A model generated the notes under the pieces. It made no database searches. It was given only the letters and a program-made list of their open reading frames with translations, and had not been told where the DNA came from. From Pleodorina starrii (lineage: Eukaryota; Chlorophyta; Chlorophyceae; Chlamydomonadales; Volvocaceae), in NCBI GenBank assembly GCA_030267565.1, contig BRXU01000032.1, forward strand, positions 62,001 through 126,000: DNA of 64,000 bases. Reading direction: 5' to 3'. The translations under genes were made by a program, and so were the position numbers. Below, one piece after another: positions 1-12,800 of this stretch. Position 1 is the first letter of the stretch. Each line of letters opens with the position of its first letter.

Positions 1-12
1 TGCGTTGCCAAC

Positions 13-123
13 CCATCCCTCCATCCCTCCATCCCTCCATCCCTCCATCCCTCCATCCCTCCATCCCTCCATCCCTCCATCCCTCCATCCCTCCATCCCT
101 CCATCCCTCCATCCCTCCATCCC
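13..123. repeat. (CCATCCCT)n octanucleotide microsatellite
   Basis: About fourteen near-perfect copies of the 8-mer CCATCCCT. It lies just upstream of the last exon of the first gene, so it is probably intronic. Confidence 0.9.
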
Positions 124-294
124 GTCTTGGCCACTCTCGCCCCGGCCTACCATACACAGCTCGCGAACCCCTCGCCCCCCCGCTTTATCCGGGGGTGCCA
201 GCCTGCCCACAGCCGCGGGGCTGTTCGCGTGTATCCGTGTCGCCCCTCCCACCCCGATCCCCTGACCCCCCTGACCCCTGGACCCCCCCCCCAG

Positions 295-492
295 GTGTGC
301 GGCTTCAGCCTCAAGCCCGACGGCTTCTTCACCAGCAACCCCGCCGTCGACCTGCCGCCCTGCCGCGACCCGGCCAGCAAGGAGGAGGGGGTTCCGCAGA
401 ATCAGAACCAGATCCAGCTTATCACGACGGGCGGCACCGCGGTGGGAGGCGCCGCCGGCAGCGCCTGCTGCCTGCCTGCCTCCAAGCTGTGA
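295..492 (+). CDS. 3'-terminal exon of an unrecognised protein (partial)
   Basis: A C-rich tract ending in CCCCCCAG at 294 makes a strong 3' splice site. An open frame in phase 0 then runs 65 codons to TGA at 490-492. It starts VCGFSLKPDGFF and ends CCLPASKL. The rest of the gene lies outside the window. I do not recognise the family. The last ~30 residues are Gly/Ala/Thr-rich and end with a Cys pair, so the tail is probably flexible. No signal or membrane segment is visible in this piece. The exon assignment rests on the acceptor, the sharp stop and the algal codon use (GCC, CTG, AAG); it could be a chance open frame. Confidence 0.5.
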   Translation: MCGFSLKPDGFFTSNPAVDLPPCRDPASKEEGVPQNQNQIQLITTGGTAVGGAAGSACCLPASKL

Positions 493-1817
493 CGTCGCTG
501 CCGGCAGTACGGCATGAAAAGGCACGACGACCGCCCGACGACCGTCCGAGGAATGTCCGCCCGAGGAACAAAGAAGTGCTGCTTCGCTTCGCTTTGCTTT
601 GCGCGACGAAGTTCCTCTACGCGCCGAAACCAATGTTGGGAAGCATCTTTTGACTGCGCCGTACGGCACCTCGGGGTGGCCTCGGTTTGTTTGTTCGCAG
701 CGGATGAGTTGTACCAGTAGGAAGTGAAAATATGCCAAAGTGAGAGAAATTGATGCGGGAAAAGGAGAGATTTCGATTTGACTCCATTCTTTTTGCCGGA
801 TTGGCGCTCGTGGTCCGGGCGCAGCAGTTGATGTGGCCCGCACGAGAGGGATAATGTACGACACGATGTGTACCAATACGACACAACGAATACGGCGGTA
901 GTAATTGCAAGCATACGACCGAGGCAGGTGCAGCCGCTTGCCCTTCGGCAACACTGCCCAGAGCGCTCGCGGCGGCCCTCTGCTGTGCATCTGATTGTGA
1001 GGCTTGCGGGCCTTTTGCTGGGTGGGTGGAGGGTCGCGGAGGTGGAGGCGCCGCCACTCCCTGACCACCGGTTTTCATTTGTTTGGGCGTCAAGAGCATG
1101 GTTGGGTTAACAAAAGGTCTTTTTGCCCCAATGGAACATACAGGGGAATCTGTACAAGAGCAGTCTTTTTAGGGTTGGTTTGTGGGTGTAGCGAAGGTTG
1201 TGTGCGCAAGGTTACGATCTGTACGACAGGTGGCCTCACATGCTTCTACCGTACCGATATCTGCCAAGTGCGGGCATAGCTTATTTTTGCATAAACTGGG
1301 TTGTTGTTCGGGTGTGGGGAGAACGAAGATGGCGAGGATGCGGATCAGCGGCCGAGCGCCATGTTAACTTCCTCACACATCGGTTGCCGCTTCTACCAGT
1401 TGACGATTGATGCATTTGAGGTTTCATTCGCGCCACACCGGCAGCGCTTCGCCGCAATCTCATTTTGCTAATGAAGTGTGAAGCTCGGGATAAGGCAGGG
1501 CGGATTGTTATCTGCTTGTATGGTTGTTGCTTTGGCGCGGGGCGTGCCTCACGGGGTGCTGGCGGCCTTGCGAGCGGATCTGTCCCGCAAGGACAGACTG
1601 CGTTCTGATGCGGGGCGGGCCTCTGCTTTCTGCAGTTGGGGGCCATGAATGTGGCAAACAAAAGGGGAGGAAGGGGTATACCGGTTTAAGGTAACAGAAA
1701 GGCGAAGCTGCTTAGCCGCTTGCTGGGGAACGGAAGGTGGTACAGTTGTGTAAGGACGCAGTCGATAGGACTGTGTTGTGTTGGTACTTGTAAGCACTGC
1801 CCGGGGGCTCCTGAGTC

Positions 1818-1945
1818 AACTCCTTGGCGGCAAAGCATGTCACAATCCGCATCAGAGGTGGGCCAGGTGTGCAGTACCGGCAAGTGCCCCACTCCCCCCC
1901 ACCCGCTTCAGTCGCTGCCTTCTCCACAAATATCCCCAAGGTGCC
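1818..1945. repeat. Dispersed repeat, copy 1
   Basis: About 125 bp closely resembling 3925-4065 in the same orientation. The shared core includes CAGTACCGGCAAGTGCCCCA, then a C-rich tract, then CTTCTCCACA. The two copies differ by small indels and point changes, as expected of an old dispersed element. Confidence 0.75.
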
Positions 1946-2510
1946 GGACCGGCGCCTTCATCCTCATCATCCGGGGGGTCTGCAAGAAAATTGTACAGCC
2001 GGTTGCCGTGTGTGTGTCGCGGGTGCCGGCTGCTAAAGGCACCCCCACTCCTCCTCTTACCTACTATTAGCCCTAAGCCTCGCAGCGACCAACCGGCCCC
2101 CACCCTACTCTCCCTCCCCGCCTACCCCCCTCCACCCCCACCCCCACCTCCCACCCCGCAGGTCTATCAAGAACCCCTGCAGCATCAGTGCGTTGGGTGT
2201 GGCCATGGGGGTCCGTTGGGGGGGGGCATGAGAAGGGGGTGCGTGGGGCGGGGAATATGGTACATGTGTCGGTAGGGAAGGTTGGAAGAGAACAAGTTTG
2301 AACGGACAGAGTGGGCGGACTGACTGATAGATGCACCGGGTAAGAGAGTGCAGTCCGAACCAGACAGCTGCAAGGCATGCACCCGATAGGGCAGAGGGCA
2401 CCGATTGTGGAATTAATGGCCGAGTATTGATGTGCAAGGTTGCAAGTTCGAGAAAGCTCGATCAGCTTTTAGGGCAGAGCTGATGAACGATCGAAATACT
2501 ATATATTTTT

Positions 2511-2551
2511 GGGCGGGGCCCCAGCGCGAAGCGCCCAGGGGGGCCCCGCCC
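2511..2551. repeat. Perfect 12-bp inverted repeat
   Basis: GGGCGGGGCCCC at 2511-2522 is matched by its reverse complement at 2540-2551, around a 17-nt loop. The left arm and its flank (TTTTTGGGCGGGGCCCCAGC) recur at about 42703-42722, so this may be the end of a small dispersed element. Confidence 0.75.
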
Positions 2552-2572
2552 TGTAGGATTGCCCATGTCCGT

Positions 2573-2616
2573 GGGTTCTGGGTTCTGGGTTCTGGGTTCT
2601 GGGTTCTGGGATCTGG
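2573..2616. repeat. (GGGTTCT)n heptanucleotide repeat
   Basis: Five to six tandem copies of GGGTTCT, the last one changed to GGGATCT. Confidence 0.85.
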
Positions 2617-3376
2617 GATGGAAGTAATTGGACAAGTGCAGACTTTCGGCCAACGGAAAGGCTGCATAAGTAAAAGATTACATTCTTTATTGCACGGTAA
2701 ATTTATTATTGGAACCCAACATCGCATGAGTACAAACCAGTTTGGCAGTCTCCATGGACCGAGGCCGAGGTCAAACCAACACCTCTCGGCCTATAATTAA
2801 TTCCAGAAGATTCATCGTTCCTTAAAGTGGAATTCTGACATGACGGCGTGAAATGAATCTTCGTTTCGGCAAGCAACCAACTATGTTTGCATTGCGAACA
2901 TTCTTCCCGCGACCACACCACAGCAGCTCTGCTAGCCGGTCCGATCGTCTTGACGCATATTACTATTACAAAGGTTGCAAGGAGCAAACCATGAGGGGCA
3001 AACTGTTGGTTGTTGGACGCCAAGCCGCCAATGCACGCACGATGCGGCGGCGCTCTTCTGCGGGCCGCCCGACAAGTCCAGTCGGCAACCTAGGGGACTT
3101 CTACAGTCCTGTCCTAATGTTAAAGTTGTCAAGCCTGCTCTACGATACGGTGGATACCTCGGTAGCGAAGCCTGTGCACTCTCGTCGGTAACTGCACGTC
3201 GTCGCGACCCTCGCAAACAGTTCCGCTGTCCTTCTATTGGCAAGTCAGCCTGCGTGATATGTGAATGATACACTCCACGTCTACTGTCATGTTACTTAAG
3301 CCAATGCGCTCGCGGGAAGAGTTGCACAGTGCCGAGACGGAGCGCGATGCTGAACATGGGTGGATTGCTCAAGCCG

Positions 3377-3600
3377 CAGGCATTTCGGATATAAAGCTCT
3401 GGCTGTCTATCAGCAGGACTTTCAGGACACTCTCACACTTGACGCCCTCGCCGCTCGCTTTGGAAATGATGCCGTATTTCGATCCATGCGCTCATGCACC
3501 CGGCGGGATGACGTGATTCGCGCGGCGCCGGCAGGCCTTGCTGACGACTCCGCAAGCAGGCATTTCGGGGATAAAGCTCTGGCTATATATCAGCAGGACT
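3377..3600. repeat. Pair of ~44-bp direct repeats
   Basis: The segment at 3377-3420 (starting CAGGCATTTCGGATATAAAG) recurs at 3557-3600 with about four substitutions; the offset is 180 bp. Confidence 0.7.
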
Positions 3601-3924
3601 GTCCACACTTTCGCCTTCGCACTCAACTTAACCCGTACGGATTGAACGGGGCCCCGCCCTTTTTCCGGCTTCAAGGAAGCCGACACCAACCCCTTGTCAT
3701 TGTGACCCCGCTTGGACATGGGGTCTTAGCTCAAGTGTAGAGCGCTCGCCCCGAGCCGTTTGGCACGATGTGCGGGAGGTAGGGGGATTGACGCCCTCAG
3801 ATCCTACTTTCATACATATCTAAAATATTTATCATTATTATTTTTAATAAAATACCGGTATGTTCCCCTGGAGGTGCGTGCTGAAGGTGCGTGCTAAGGG
3901 CGGTGGAGGGTGTCTGCTCCGGAA

Positions 3925-4065
3925 CCAACTCCTTTGCGGCAAAGCATGTGACAAACTGACAAGCCGCAACACGTCCGCCAGGTGTGCAGTACCGGCAAGT
4001 GCCCCACTCCCCGCCCCCCCCCCCGCTTCAGTCGCCGCCTTCTCCACAGACATCCCCAGGTGGCG
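3925..4065. repeat. Dispersed repeat, copy 2
   Basis: Second copy of the element at 1818-1945. It contains a longer poly-C run and an extra ~10 bp before the CCAGGTGTGCAGTACC core. Confidence 0.75.
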
Positions 4066-5653
4066 GTGGCGGGGCGGGGGTCTCCGCAGACCCCATCATT
4101 CCCGGGCTCTGCGCGACCTTCAAGGTACAGCACCTGAGGGGGAACGCCGGCAGACTCGCCCCCCATGAGAACGGTGCCGTACCCGTAACAATGGCGCGGA
4201 CACACCGAATGCCGATGTGACCCCGTCAGCACGTAACCCTGGCAACCCCGGGCGGGCGGGCGGGCGGGGCCTAATCCGCAAGGAGACAGGACACATCCGC
4301 GGGTCGTTTCGCTGTCCAATCAACGCAATGACATCCTCATACCGGTAGCAGCAGCGACTATTACAATTTCGTTTCTCCATGCCAATCCGTCGACAGTCTG
4401 CAGTCCGCGCCAAACGAGAGGGGACTCGCAAAGCAAACCACATCGCACTCACAGCTTTTCCTCTGCAGAGTTGTCCACCCCTGAAAAAAAATGCAGCTGC
4501 CGCGCGCAAATCAGCAGCCCCCGATGCTGAATTTCCCATAGCTCTAGCTTCGCCCGCACTCCCCTCAAATGAATGAATCGATCGTTGCTTCAAGTGCTTT
4601 TGCCCCAAAGGTCATCATCGTTGCAGAGCACGCTTACCAATCGCAAGCGCGCACAGATTCCCCTCCTAATCAATGTGCGTTTTTCGGCACGCGCGGGAGG
4701 GTGAGCCATTCCCCCTCCCGCTTGCGCCCTCCCCCCAATCACTGCACATTCTCCAGCAAACAAATAAGCAAACAAACAACAAGGCAATAAGGCAGCCCGG
4801 CCGGTATACAGAGAATAGGAATCATGGAATCATGAATCAGGAAATCAATCGGAAAACGTAAAACGCCCGTTGCGGGCTTCCCCTTTGGCCTCTTCCCGGC
4901 CGCCCCACCCCACAGCGGGACACAAGACCCCACCCTCACCTGCCCCGCTGCCGCAGCGGCGAAGCCCTCTCCTGCCCCGCCGCCTTGTCTCTCGCCTCGC
5001 TCGCTTCCCTCAAATCCATCGCTCTCACACCACCAACCTCTCGCCAAGCAGTGCTCGAAAGTCCATGCCGAAATGACGGAACAACAACAGGATTCCCCCT
5101 GCGCCCGTCCGTCCATCCCTCCTTGGTACACAGCCCAACGCAGCCTCCGAACGCCTGCTCATCGTCCCAAACGCGCTGCCACCCTCCCTCCCTCCCTGCT
5201 TACCTCTCTTGAAGGCAGCGACCACCCCCGCCTCCCGATGCGTCCCGACGATGGGCATCAGCGGCAGCACCGGTAACCGCATCGAAACCACCCGCCTCCT
5301 CCCCGCCCAATCATGCCAGTTAAGATAATGCCAGGACACCGTGCTATTCCCCCCTGTCGGCGTGCCATGCAACCGAATCAGCCCTGACCCGCCCCGATCA
5401 GTCCCCGCTCATCCAGACCACTCATCACCTTCGCTGCCCTGCCCTGCCCTGCCCTGTCCGGCCTCACACTCGCGCTGCGCTTCACACCCCGCCCCGCCCC
5501 GCCCCGCCGCGCCACGCTATGCCGCGTCGGATCAGAATCACTTGCCCCACCATTCCCACGCCGCCATCCCGCCATCCCGCCGGCCAGTCACGTTGCGCGC
5601 CTGCTGGGATGGCTGCGGTCGCGCGGTGGCGCTCCCCTGCGCTCCGCCGCTCT

Positions 5654-6812
5654 TCAGCGGTTCTGAAAGTTGAGGCGGGTAAGTCCGAAGTAGGACAGCG
5701 CTCGGAACGCCGCCGCAAAGGCGATGAGGATGAGTACGATCCAGCCGCGCATCGAGTAGCTGCAGAAAGAGGGAGGGGGAGGGAGGGAGAGGGAGGGAGG
5801 GACGGGCCAGGAAAGGAAAGGGTCAGTCGGGGGAAGAAGAGGAGGTTCGGGTCGGGTCGGGTTCGGGTCGTGGTCGGAAGGAGGAATGGCGAGGGGAGAG
5901 GGGCGGGAGATGCGACTGGGAATGGGAGGGCGCTGAGAGGGCGTTGGGATGGAGAGTACGTGTGTTGAAGGAAGGGATCAGTCACGGGTCGGGTTAGGGC
6001 CGGATAGGGGCCGATTGGCCTACCCTACAGCAACCCGGGAGGAGCGCCCTTCACCCTCATCGTCGCCCGCCCTGCATCATCAACCAGACAACAACGCATT
6101 GCATCACGGTGCCTGCTTGCCGCTGCCGCTGCTTTGGCTGCTAGGACGACGGCGGCGCTGGCGGGGATTTAGGGTTTTAAGGATTTGGGATTTCAGGGCC
6201 GACTTTTCTTCTCGAGCGAATTCCACGATCGGCTTGCGCCCTTCCTTTCTTCCTTCCAAGTCGCGAAGCACGGGTCGGTCAGTCCTCGTTTTCCTCCACA
6301 TTCCCAGCACCGACCTCCTTTCCCCCCCTTTCCCCCCCTTCCCCCCCGTCCCCCCATCCAAGAACTCACTCGTAGCTGAACGTCTCCGCAACGTACTGCG
6401 CAACCGGCCTCGACTCGTCGGACCCCAGGGCCACATGCTCGTCCCATACGTTGCCCATCTGGGTTGTCGTACAGCCGTATATGATGTACGTGATGGGGTT
6501 GCCGTAATAGGCCCACAGGTACCAGGGCCCGATGTCCTGTTTGATCAAGCGGGAGAATGCCGAGGGGGAGGGAGAGGGAGACGGAACAGGGAATGTCGGG
6601 CGGACGCAAAGAAAAGGCGGGCACGCACGCACGCAAGCACGCGCAGTGCGGCATACAGCCATACACCCCGCCGCCATCACCCCGACCCGTCTGGTCGTCT
6701 CCGCCGTAGCACGCAGCCACCTGCTGCTGTTCCGCGCTAACCCTAAACCTCCTTCTGACCCTTCTGACCCTTCATGACGGTCAGGATCCCACTGTAGCTG
6801 TAACAACAAAAG

Positions 6813-6843
<31 letters not shown>

Positions 6844-9800
6844 GCAACAGCAACGAGCCACTCGCCCGCGCTCGCACGCCGATGCCCCCTCCACCCCTTC
6901 CACCGCCCACCGCCCACCTTTCGGTAAATGAGGAAGCCGCAAAAGAGGTTCCACAGCAGGATGAGACCGGAGCCTCCGGCGATGGCGGCCGGCATGTTGG
7001 GCGCCACGTTGATGAAGCCCATGCCCATGTAGGTGCAGATGATCAGCGCCAGCCAAATGTACAGCCTGAGGTACGGCAGTACGGCACCGCGGCAGGAGCA
7101 GTACAGTACGGCAGAGTACCGGCAGTACAGTGTCCATCAGTTTCGGCACTGCCAGCCGTCGGGGTCGGGAGCAGGCCAACGGCTCGGCTAGCCCTGAGCT
7201 CTGCTGAGCCCTGCTGCCGCAGCTGCGAGGGGCGGTGGCGGCCGGTGAGGTGATATGCCGGAGACCAACACCACCATCCGATACCGATACGCACAGAATT
7301 GCGACTGCGACTGACAACGGCAATGGCGCTGCCGCGTGCAGCGATTTACGGTAGGGGGGGCGTGGTCGTACGGCTGTGCAAGTACGGGTACGGCTACACA
7401 GGCGTACGAGGACGCTGAGTGGTATGTTTGGGGTACCGCGTACTGGGCACTCACCAGAACCACAGCGCCTTCTCAGAGGTGAACTCAAAGTGTACGGTGG
7501 TGTACATGATCACAACGTACTGCAATGTACGGCAAGCGGGGGAGGGCGAGGGCGAGGGCGAAGGGGCGGATGGGGAAACAACAAGGTCAGAAGGGAGAGA
7601 GAGGCACGGCTTTCGTTTTGGGCGCGAGGGCCATTCGGGAGCGGAGGCTGAAGAATGGCAGCCGACCGGCGGGTGGGAGCGAATCACAGTCCTGAATCAG
7701 CCAGTCAGGTAGTCACCGGATAGCCCGATAGGCGGAGAGACAGGCAGACAGACGGACGGACAGACAGAAGGACGGAGTTGAGACGTGTGTGTGCGTGTGT
7801 CCGGGCGCGCTCTCCTTCCTCACCAGGACAGACTCGACGAATATGAAGGGCATCTCCGCCAGTGCCTGCACGCACGCAAACACGGCCGGGCGGTACATGC
7901 CGGAGGCCTTCTCTCGATAAAACACGGCGCGTTCCGCCATGACCTGGGGCATCACCTGGGGGAGGGAGGGAGGGAGGGAGGGAGGGAGGGGGAAGGAGGG
8001 AAGGGAGGGGAGGGAAGGGGAAGGAGGGAAGGGGGGGAGGGAAGGGGGGCTTACGGTAGTTTTCGCTGGAGTAAGGGGCCCGAGGGGGGTAGCAGAGGCT
8101 CCCGAAGTCAGTCGGGTCAAGCGGAGGGGAGAACAACGCAGCGCAACGCAATGCGACGCAGAGAGAGACCCACAATGCCCGGCCCCCCGCCCAACCACAC
8201 ACACACCCTTAACGGATTGCGAAGGCAGCAGGGGTCCCTCCCACTTCCTCTGCATCCCGGGCATTCCTTCCCCCCCCCCTCCCTTGGCCTTCCGCCCTCC
8301 TTTTCCGTTATCTGCACCCGAAGAGGTCTGCCCCCCCCCTTTAACCCCTTTCGACTGCACTGGTCCCACACGCACCATCATGAGGTTCGTCATGGGCAGG
8401 AAGAGTACGGCACAGAAGATCTGACCCATGATGTTCATAAGGCCCACAATCGAGTCCCTGCGCGCACACGCACACGCACCCGGGGGGAGAGAAGGGGAGG
8501 GAGGGGGGAGAGGTACAAGGAGTTAGAGCAGGAGGTCGGCAGGGAGGATTGGGGGTGGGGGGAAGTTCTCGAGGGGGCTGCGGCTCGTCCCATGACAAGC
8601 TCCATGACGTCATCAGTGAGCCCCCCACCACCTTCGTCACCGGCGGCGCCACGCGGCAGCGACACGCCCCAAAACCCCCCACACAACAGCGACACATCTG
8701 CAGGCTCACATAACTCATTCACTGTACCACAAACAACTAATAGCATTTTGGATCCCTGCGCTGCGATCCGTACGGGATACGACAGGTACGACACACGTAC
8801 CGCTCCTGTCCCGTTCCCCAGTACAGCGAGCCGAGGATCCAGGCTAGCGCAAAGGCGATGATGAAGCGGGTGCCGTTGTAGGTCCGATTGCGCCACTGGG
8901 ACACAAGGCCCCGTTGCAGCAGCAGCCACAGCTGAACCAGGGTGGGCTGGGCGTAGCTGCGACCCGCGCGGCTGTCGCCGCCCTCCTCCTCGACATCCCC
9001 CTCGGCATCCGAGCCGGCCGGCAGCGGCGGCTGCTGCTGCTGTGGGCGGCCGCCCGCCTCGACGTCGGGAACGGCGGCGGCGGCGGCGGCCGCCGCCGGC
9101 GCCTTGGCGGTCTCTGTCGTACGACTGTTGCCGGCGGCGGACGTCCCGCCGCCGCCGCAATGCTCCTCAATGAGCTGGTTGGCGGCCCTGACAGAGTACG
9201 GCAGAAAAGTACGGCGCGTTTAATACGGCAGGCTGCTGTAGTACGGCAGGCGGGAGGGGAGATGGTCAAGGTTTGGACAGCCAGCTAGCTGCGTCGGTGC
9301 ACGCACCCCCCTCCCATCGCCTCCGTCCCATCGCTGCGGTATCTTCTTTACTACCCTCCCCTTCCTCTCTCCCCCTCCCCTCCCCTCCCTCCCCTCCCCC
9401 CTAGGTCCCACCTGGCCCTCTCACTGGTCGCAAACACCTCTGCGAAATCAACTCCCAGCTGCGTCTCCGCCGCCGGGGAGGTCACCTCCAGCATCCACTC
9501 GGCCGGGTTCATGTGCGCCATGTACCTGCCGTACGGTACGACACGAACACACGACACGACACGACAAGGGGCTCAAGACGTGGCCAGCGCTGAGTGAGCC
9601 AGCGAGTGAGTGGGTGAGGGAGGGAGCGAGAGGGGTCGGGGGGGAAGAGGGGAATTGTAGCAGCAGGAGGGGGGCCCGGTGGGTGGGTGAGTGGGTGAGG
9701 TCCGTGCTGCTGCTGCGATGCGTCGACATGGTCGGCGTGTCGGGCTGTGTTGGTGCCCCGATGGGCGGATGGGCCGAGCGGCAGGCGAATGGAGCGAGAG

Positions 9801-12800
9801 GCGGGCGGGCAGCTGGTTATCTCGGCGCACTCCTACCCCCCCCTCCCCGTGTGTGCGTGCGTAGCGACCCCTCCCCCTTTTCCTTCGTCACCTCCGCTCC
9901 ACTGCTGCGGTGATTCATTCTCTGATTCAGCCGCCCTCCCCCGCCTTCCCTCTTTTACCCCCCCTGCCCCCCCCGGTGGCTCACCCTCCCACTCCAGGTA
10001 TGGCACTGAGGTAGTCCACCAGGTCGGTCTGTCGCTTGCCCAGTGGGCCGAAATAAATGGTGCGGCCGCCGGGCTTGAGCAGCAGCAGCCTGAGGACCGG
10101 GGGAGGGGGTGGGAGGGGGGGAGGGAGAATGTATGTGTGGAGGGGCGTGGAGGACGGAAATCAAGTTTGGGGACGGATGAGGACGGATGGCCCTTGCCCC
10201 GTTCGGAGCTACTCCCACGATGAAGCGGTTCATTCACACACCGCCACACACCCACACAAACCCCTGCCCCCAACCCTCCCCCGGCCCTCCCCTCCCCTCC
10301 CCTCCCCTCCCCTCCCCTGGCCGCCGCTCACTCGTCGAAGCTGTCCATGATCTCCCGGTTGGGCTGGTGGATGGTGCACACCACCGTGCGGCCAGTGGCC
10401 ACCGTGTTGCGAACAGCGCGCATCACCAGACCGGCGGCGCGGGCGTCAAGACCTGGGGGGGGGTTAGGGGTTAGGGGTTAGGGGCGGGGAGGGGGATCGA
10501 GGGTGTGTGCGTTAAGTGCGTAAATGCGGGGAATGGAGACTGGGGATTCAAGTCAAGGGAGGGTGGGGTGCTTGGGAGGCTGGCCCGCGTGTGACTGTGT
10601 GTGTCTGTGTGTGTCTTGTTGTGTGTGCGCAGCGAGCGCGTAGTATGTCGCGAAGAAGCCACAGTATGTTATAAAGAAGCCACAGCCCACAGCCCACAGC
10701 TCACGCTTGCTTGCTTACATGTATGGATGGATGGATGGAGGGAGGGAGTTAAGCCAAGTTTCCATTGGAACGACTGAAAGCAAAGCAAGTTTCCCGGACA
10801 AGGCTCGCGCACACAAACAACTAGTTCCCATCCCCCCTATTGTCCTTCGCCTCTCCAATCTCCCGCCCCCTACCTTCCTCTCCCACCCTCACCCGATGTA
10901 GGCTCGTCCATGAACACAATGGAGGGGTTGGCCACCAGCTCAACCTGGTTGAAGGAGGGGGGGAGCCAGGGGTGGGGAGGGGGGCCCAGGGGGGAAGGGG
11001 AGTGAGGGGATCAGCGGAGCAACCTGGGATGGTCCCAAGCGGCGAGCTGGCACAGGGGTTATCCATGTATAGGCCGGGGAAGGGGGGGATGAGGGGATGG
11101 ATGAGAGGCAGCCAGCGGGTGCCGTACGTGATTGGAATCAGGATCTTAGGAAGGAAAGCAGCCGGAGGCAGCCGGAGGCAGCCTTTGACTGCGCTGCTCC
11201 TCCAATGCCGATGCCGGTGCTGCCGAGGCCGCCGGCCCAAAGGTTTGTTGGGTCTCCACTCCACTCCACTCCACTCCACTCCACTCCACTCCACTCCACT
11301 CCACTCCGCGGTCTGCCCCTCTGCCGCTCTGCCGCTCTGCCGCACTCACTCACCGCGATGGTCAGCCGCTTGCGGGCCTCCGTCGACAGCCCTCCGGCGG
11401 GGCCGCCCAAGCCGATGATGCGGTCGGCCAGCGAACTCAGCTCCACCACCTGACGTGGTGGAGGGAGGGGGGAGGGGGAGAGCGAAGGAGGGAGAGAGGG
11501 AGAGAGGGAGGGGGGAGGGGGGTGCGAGGAGGGAGAGAGGGAGGGGTGAGGGGGGAGGGGGGAGCGAGGGAGGGAGAGAGGGAGGGGGGAGCGAGGGAGG
11601 GAGAGAGGGAGGGGGGAGGGGGGAGCGAGGGAGGGAGAGAGGGAGAGAGGGAGGGGGGAGCGAGGGAGCGAGGGAGGAGAGAGGGAGGGGGGAGCGAGGG
11701 AGGGAGAGAGGGAGAGAGGGAGGGGGGAGCGAGGAGGGAGAGAGGGAGGGGGGAGGGGGGAGCGAGGAGGGAGAGAGGGAGGGGGGAGGGGGGAGCGAGG
11801 AGGGAGAGAGGGAGGGGGGAGGGGGGAGCGAGGAGGGAGAGAGGGAGAGAGGGAGGGGGGAGCGAGGAGGGAGAGAGGGAGGGGGGAGGGGGGAGCGAGG
11901 AGGGAGAGAGGGAGGGGGGAGGGGGGAGCGAGGAGGGAGAGAGGGAGGGGGGAGGGGGGAGCGAGGAGGGAGAGAGGGAGGGGGGAGGGGGGAGCGAGGA
12001 GGGAGAGAGGGAGGGGGGAGGGGGGAGCGAGGAGGGAGAGAGGGAGGGGGGAGGGGGGAGCGAGGAGGGGGAGGGGGAGGGGGGAGGGGGGAGCGAGGAG
12101 GGAGAGAGGGAGGGGGGAGGGGGGAGCGAGGAGGGAGAGAGGGAGGGGGGAGGGGGGAGCGAGGAGGGAGAGAGGGAGGGGGGAGCGAGGGAGCGAGGGA
12201 GGAGGAGGAGGAGGAGGTAAGGCACGCGAGGTGGGGAAGCGTGGTGGCAGGGCGAAAGAGCAGGAAGAAAGAGAACGAGGGAGAGAGGGGGGGGGGGAGA
12301 CGGGTCCGGGGTTGCTGTTCTCCGTCCCCTTCCCCCCCCAATGTACGGTATCGTGTCGTACCTCCATCATTTGCCGCACAAAGGACCTGGCCTTGGCTGC
12401 CGGCAGCAGATCGGAGCTGACTCTCAGGCGGGCAGAGAACAACATCGCTTCTTCGACGGTGGCCTACAGCGGAAGGCGGGGGGGGGGGGGGGTAGGGAGT
12501 GATATGCTCCATGAGACAAGACGAGGGGGAAATTTGTCTGAGCGCGTCGCGATCTGGGCGCTGGTTGCAGCCACCAGCCCCCCTTAGAATCCGAAAGGTA
12601 CAGAGGGGGCTAATTGGATTCCGCATGCCGCCAAGATCCTCTTACGAAGCACGAGGGGAGGGAAATGTGAGTGGGCGGGTATACAGCCCCACCGCACGGG
12701 CTGGGCACAAGTGCAAAACCCCAGTATACCTGCCTAGTTGTACGGTATACCGGTATAATTGCCCGCCCGCCTTGGTATCCGATCTCATCAGCTCTGCCTC

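Larger units (their letters stand above)
493..5653. other. Repeat-rich spacer between the first gene and the ABC transporter
   Basis: No convincing gene is visible in about 5.2 kb. It lies between two gene 3' ends, so it should include both 3' UTRs. On the minus strand a TGTAA poly(A)-type signal (TTACA on plus, 4361-4365) could serve the ABC gene, but it is 1.3 kb past the stop. The rest holds dispersed repeats, an inverted repeat and short tandem repeats listed separately. Open frames here lack splice structure or family resemblance. Confidence 0.6.

Noticed and set aside
11138..12626. Long open frames (up to ~430 residues) on both strands through the purine minisatellite
   Set aside because: They are products of the repeat (Ser-Pro-Leu or Gly-Glu-Arg strings) inside an intron whose flanking exons join in phase.
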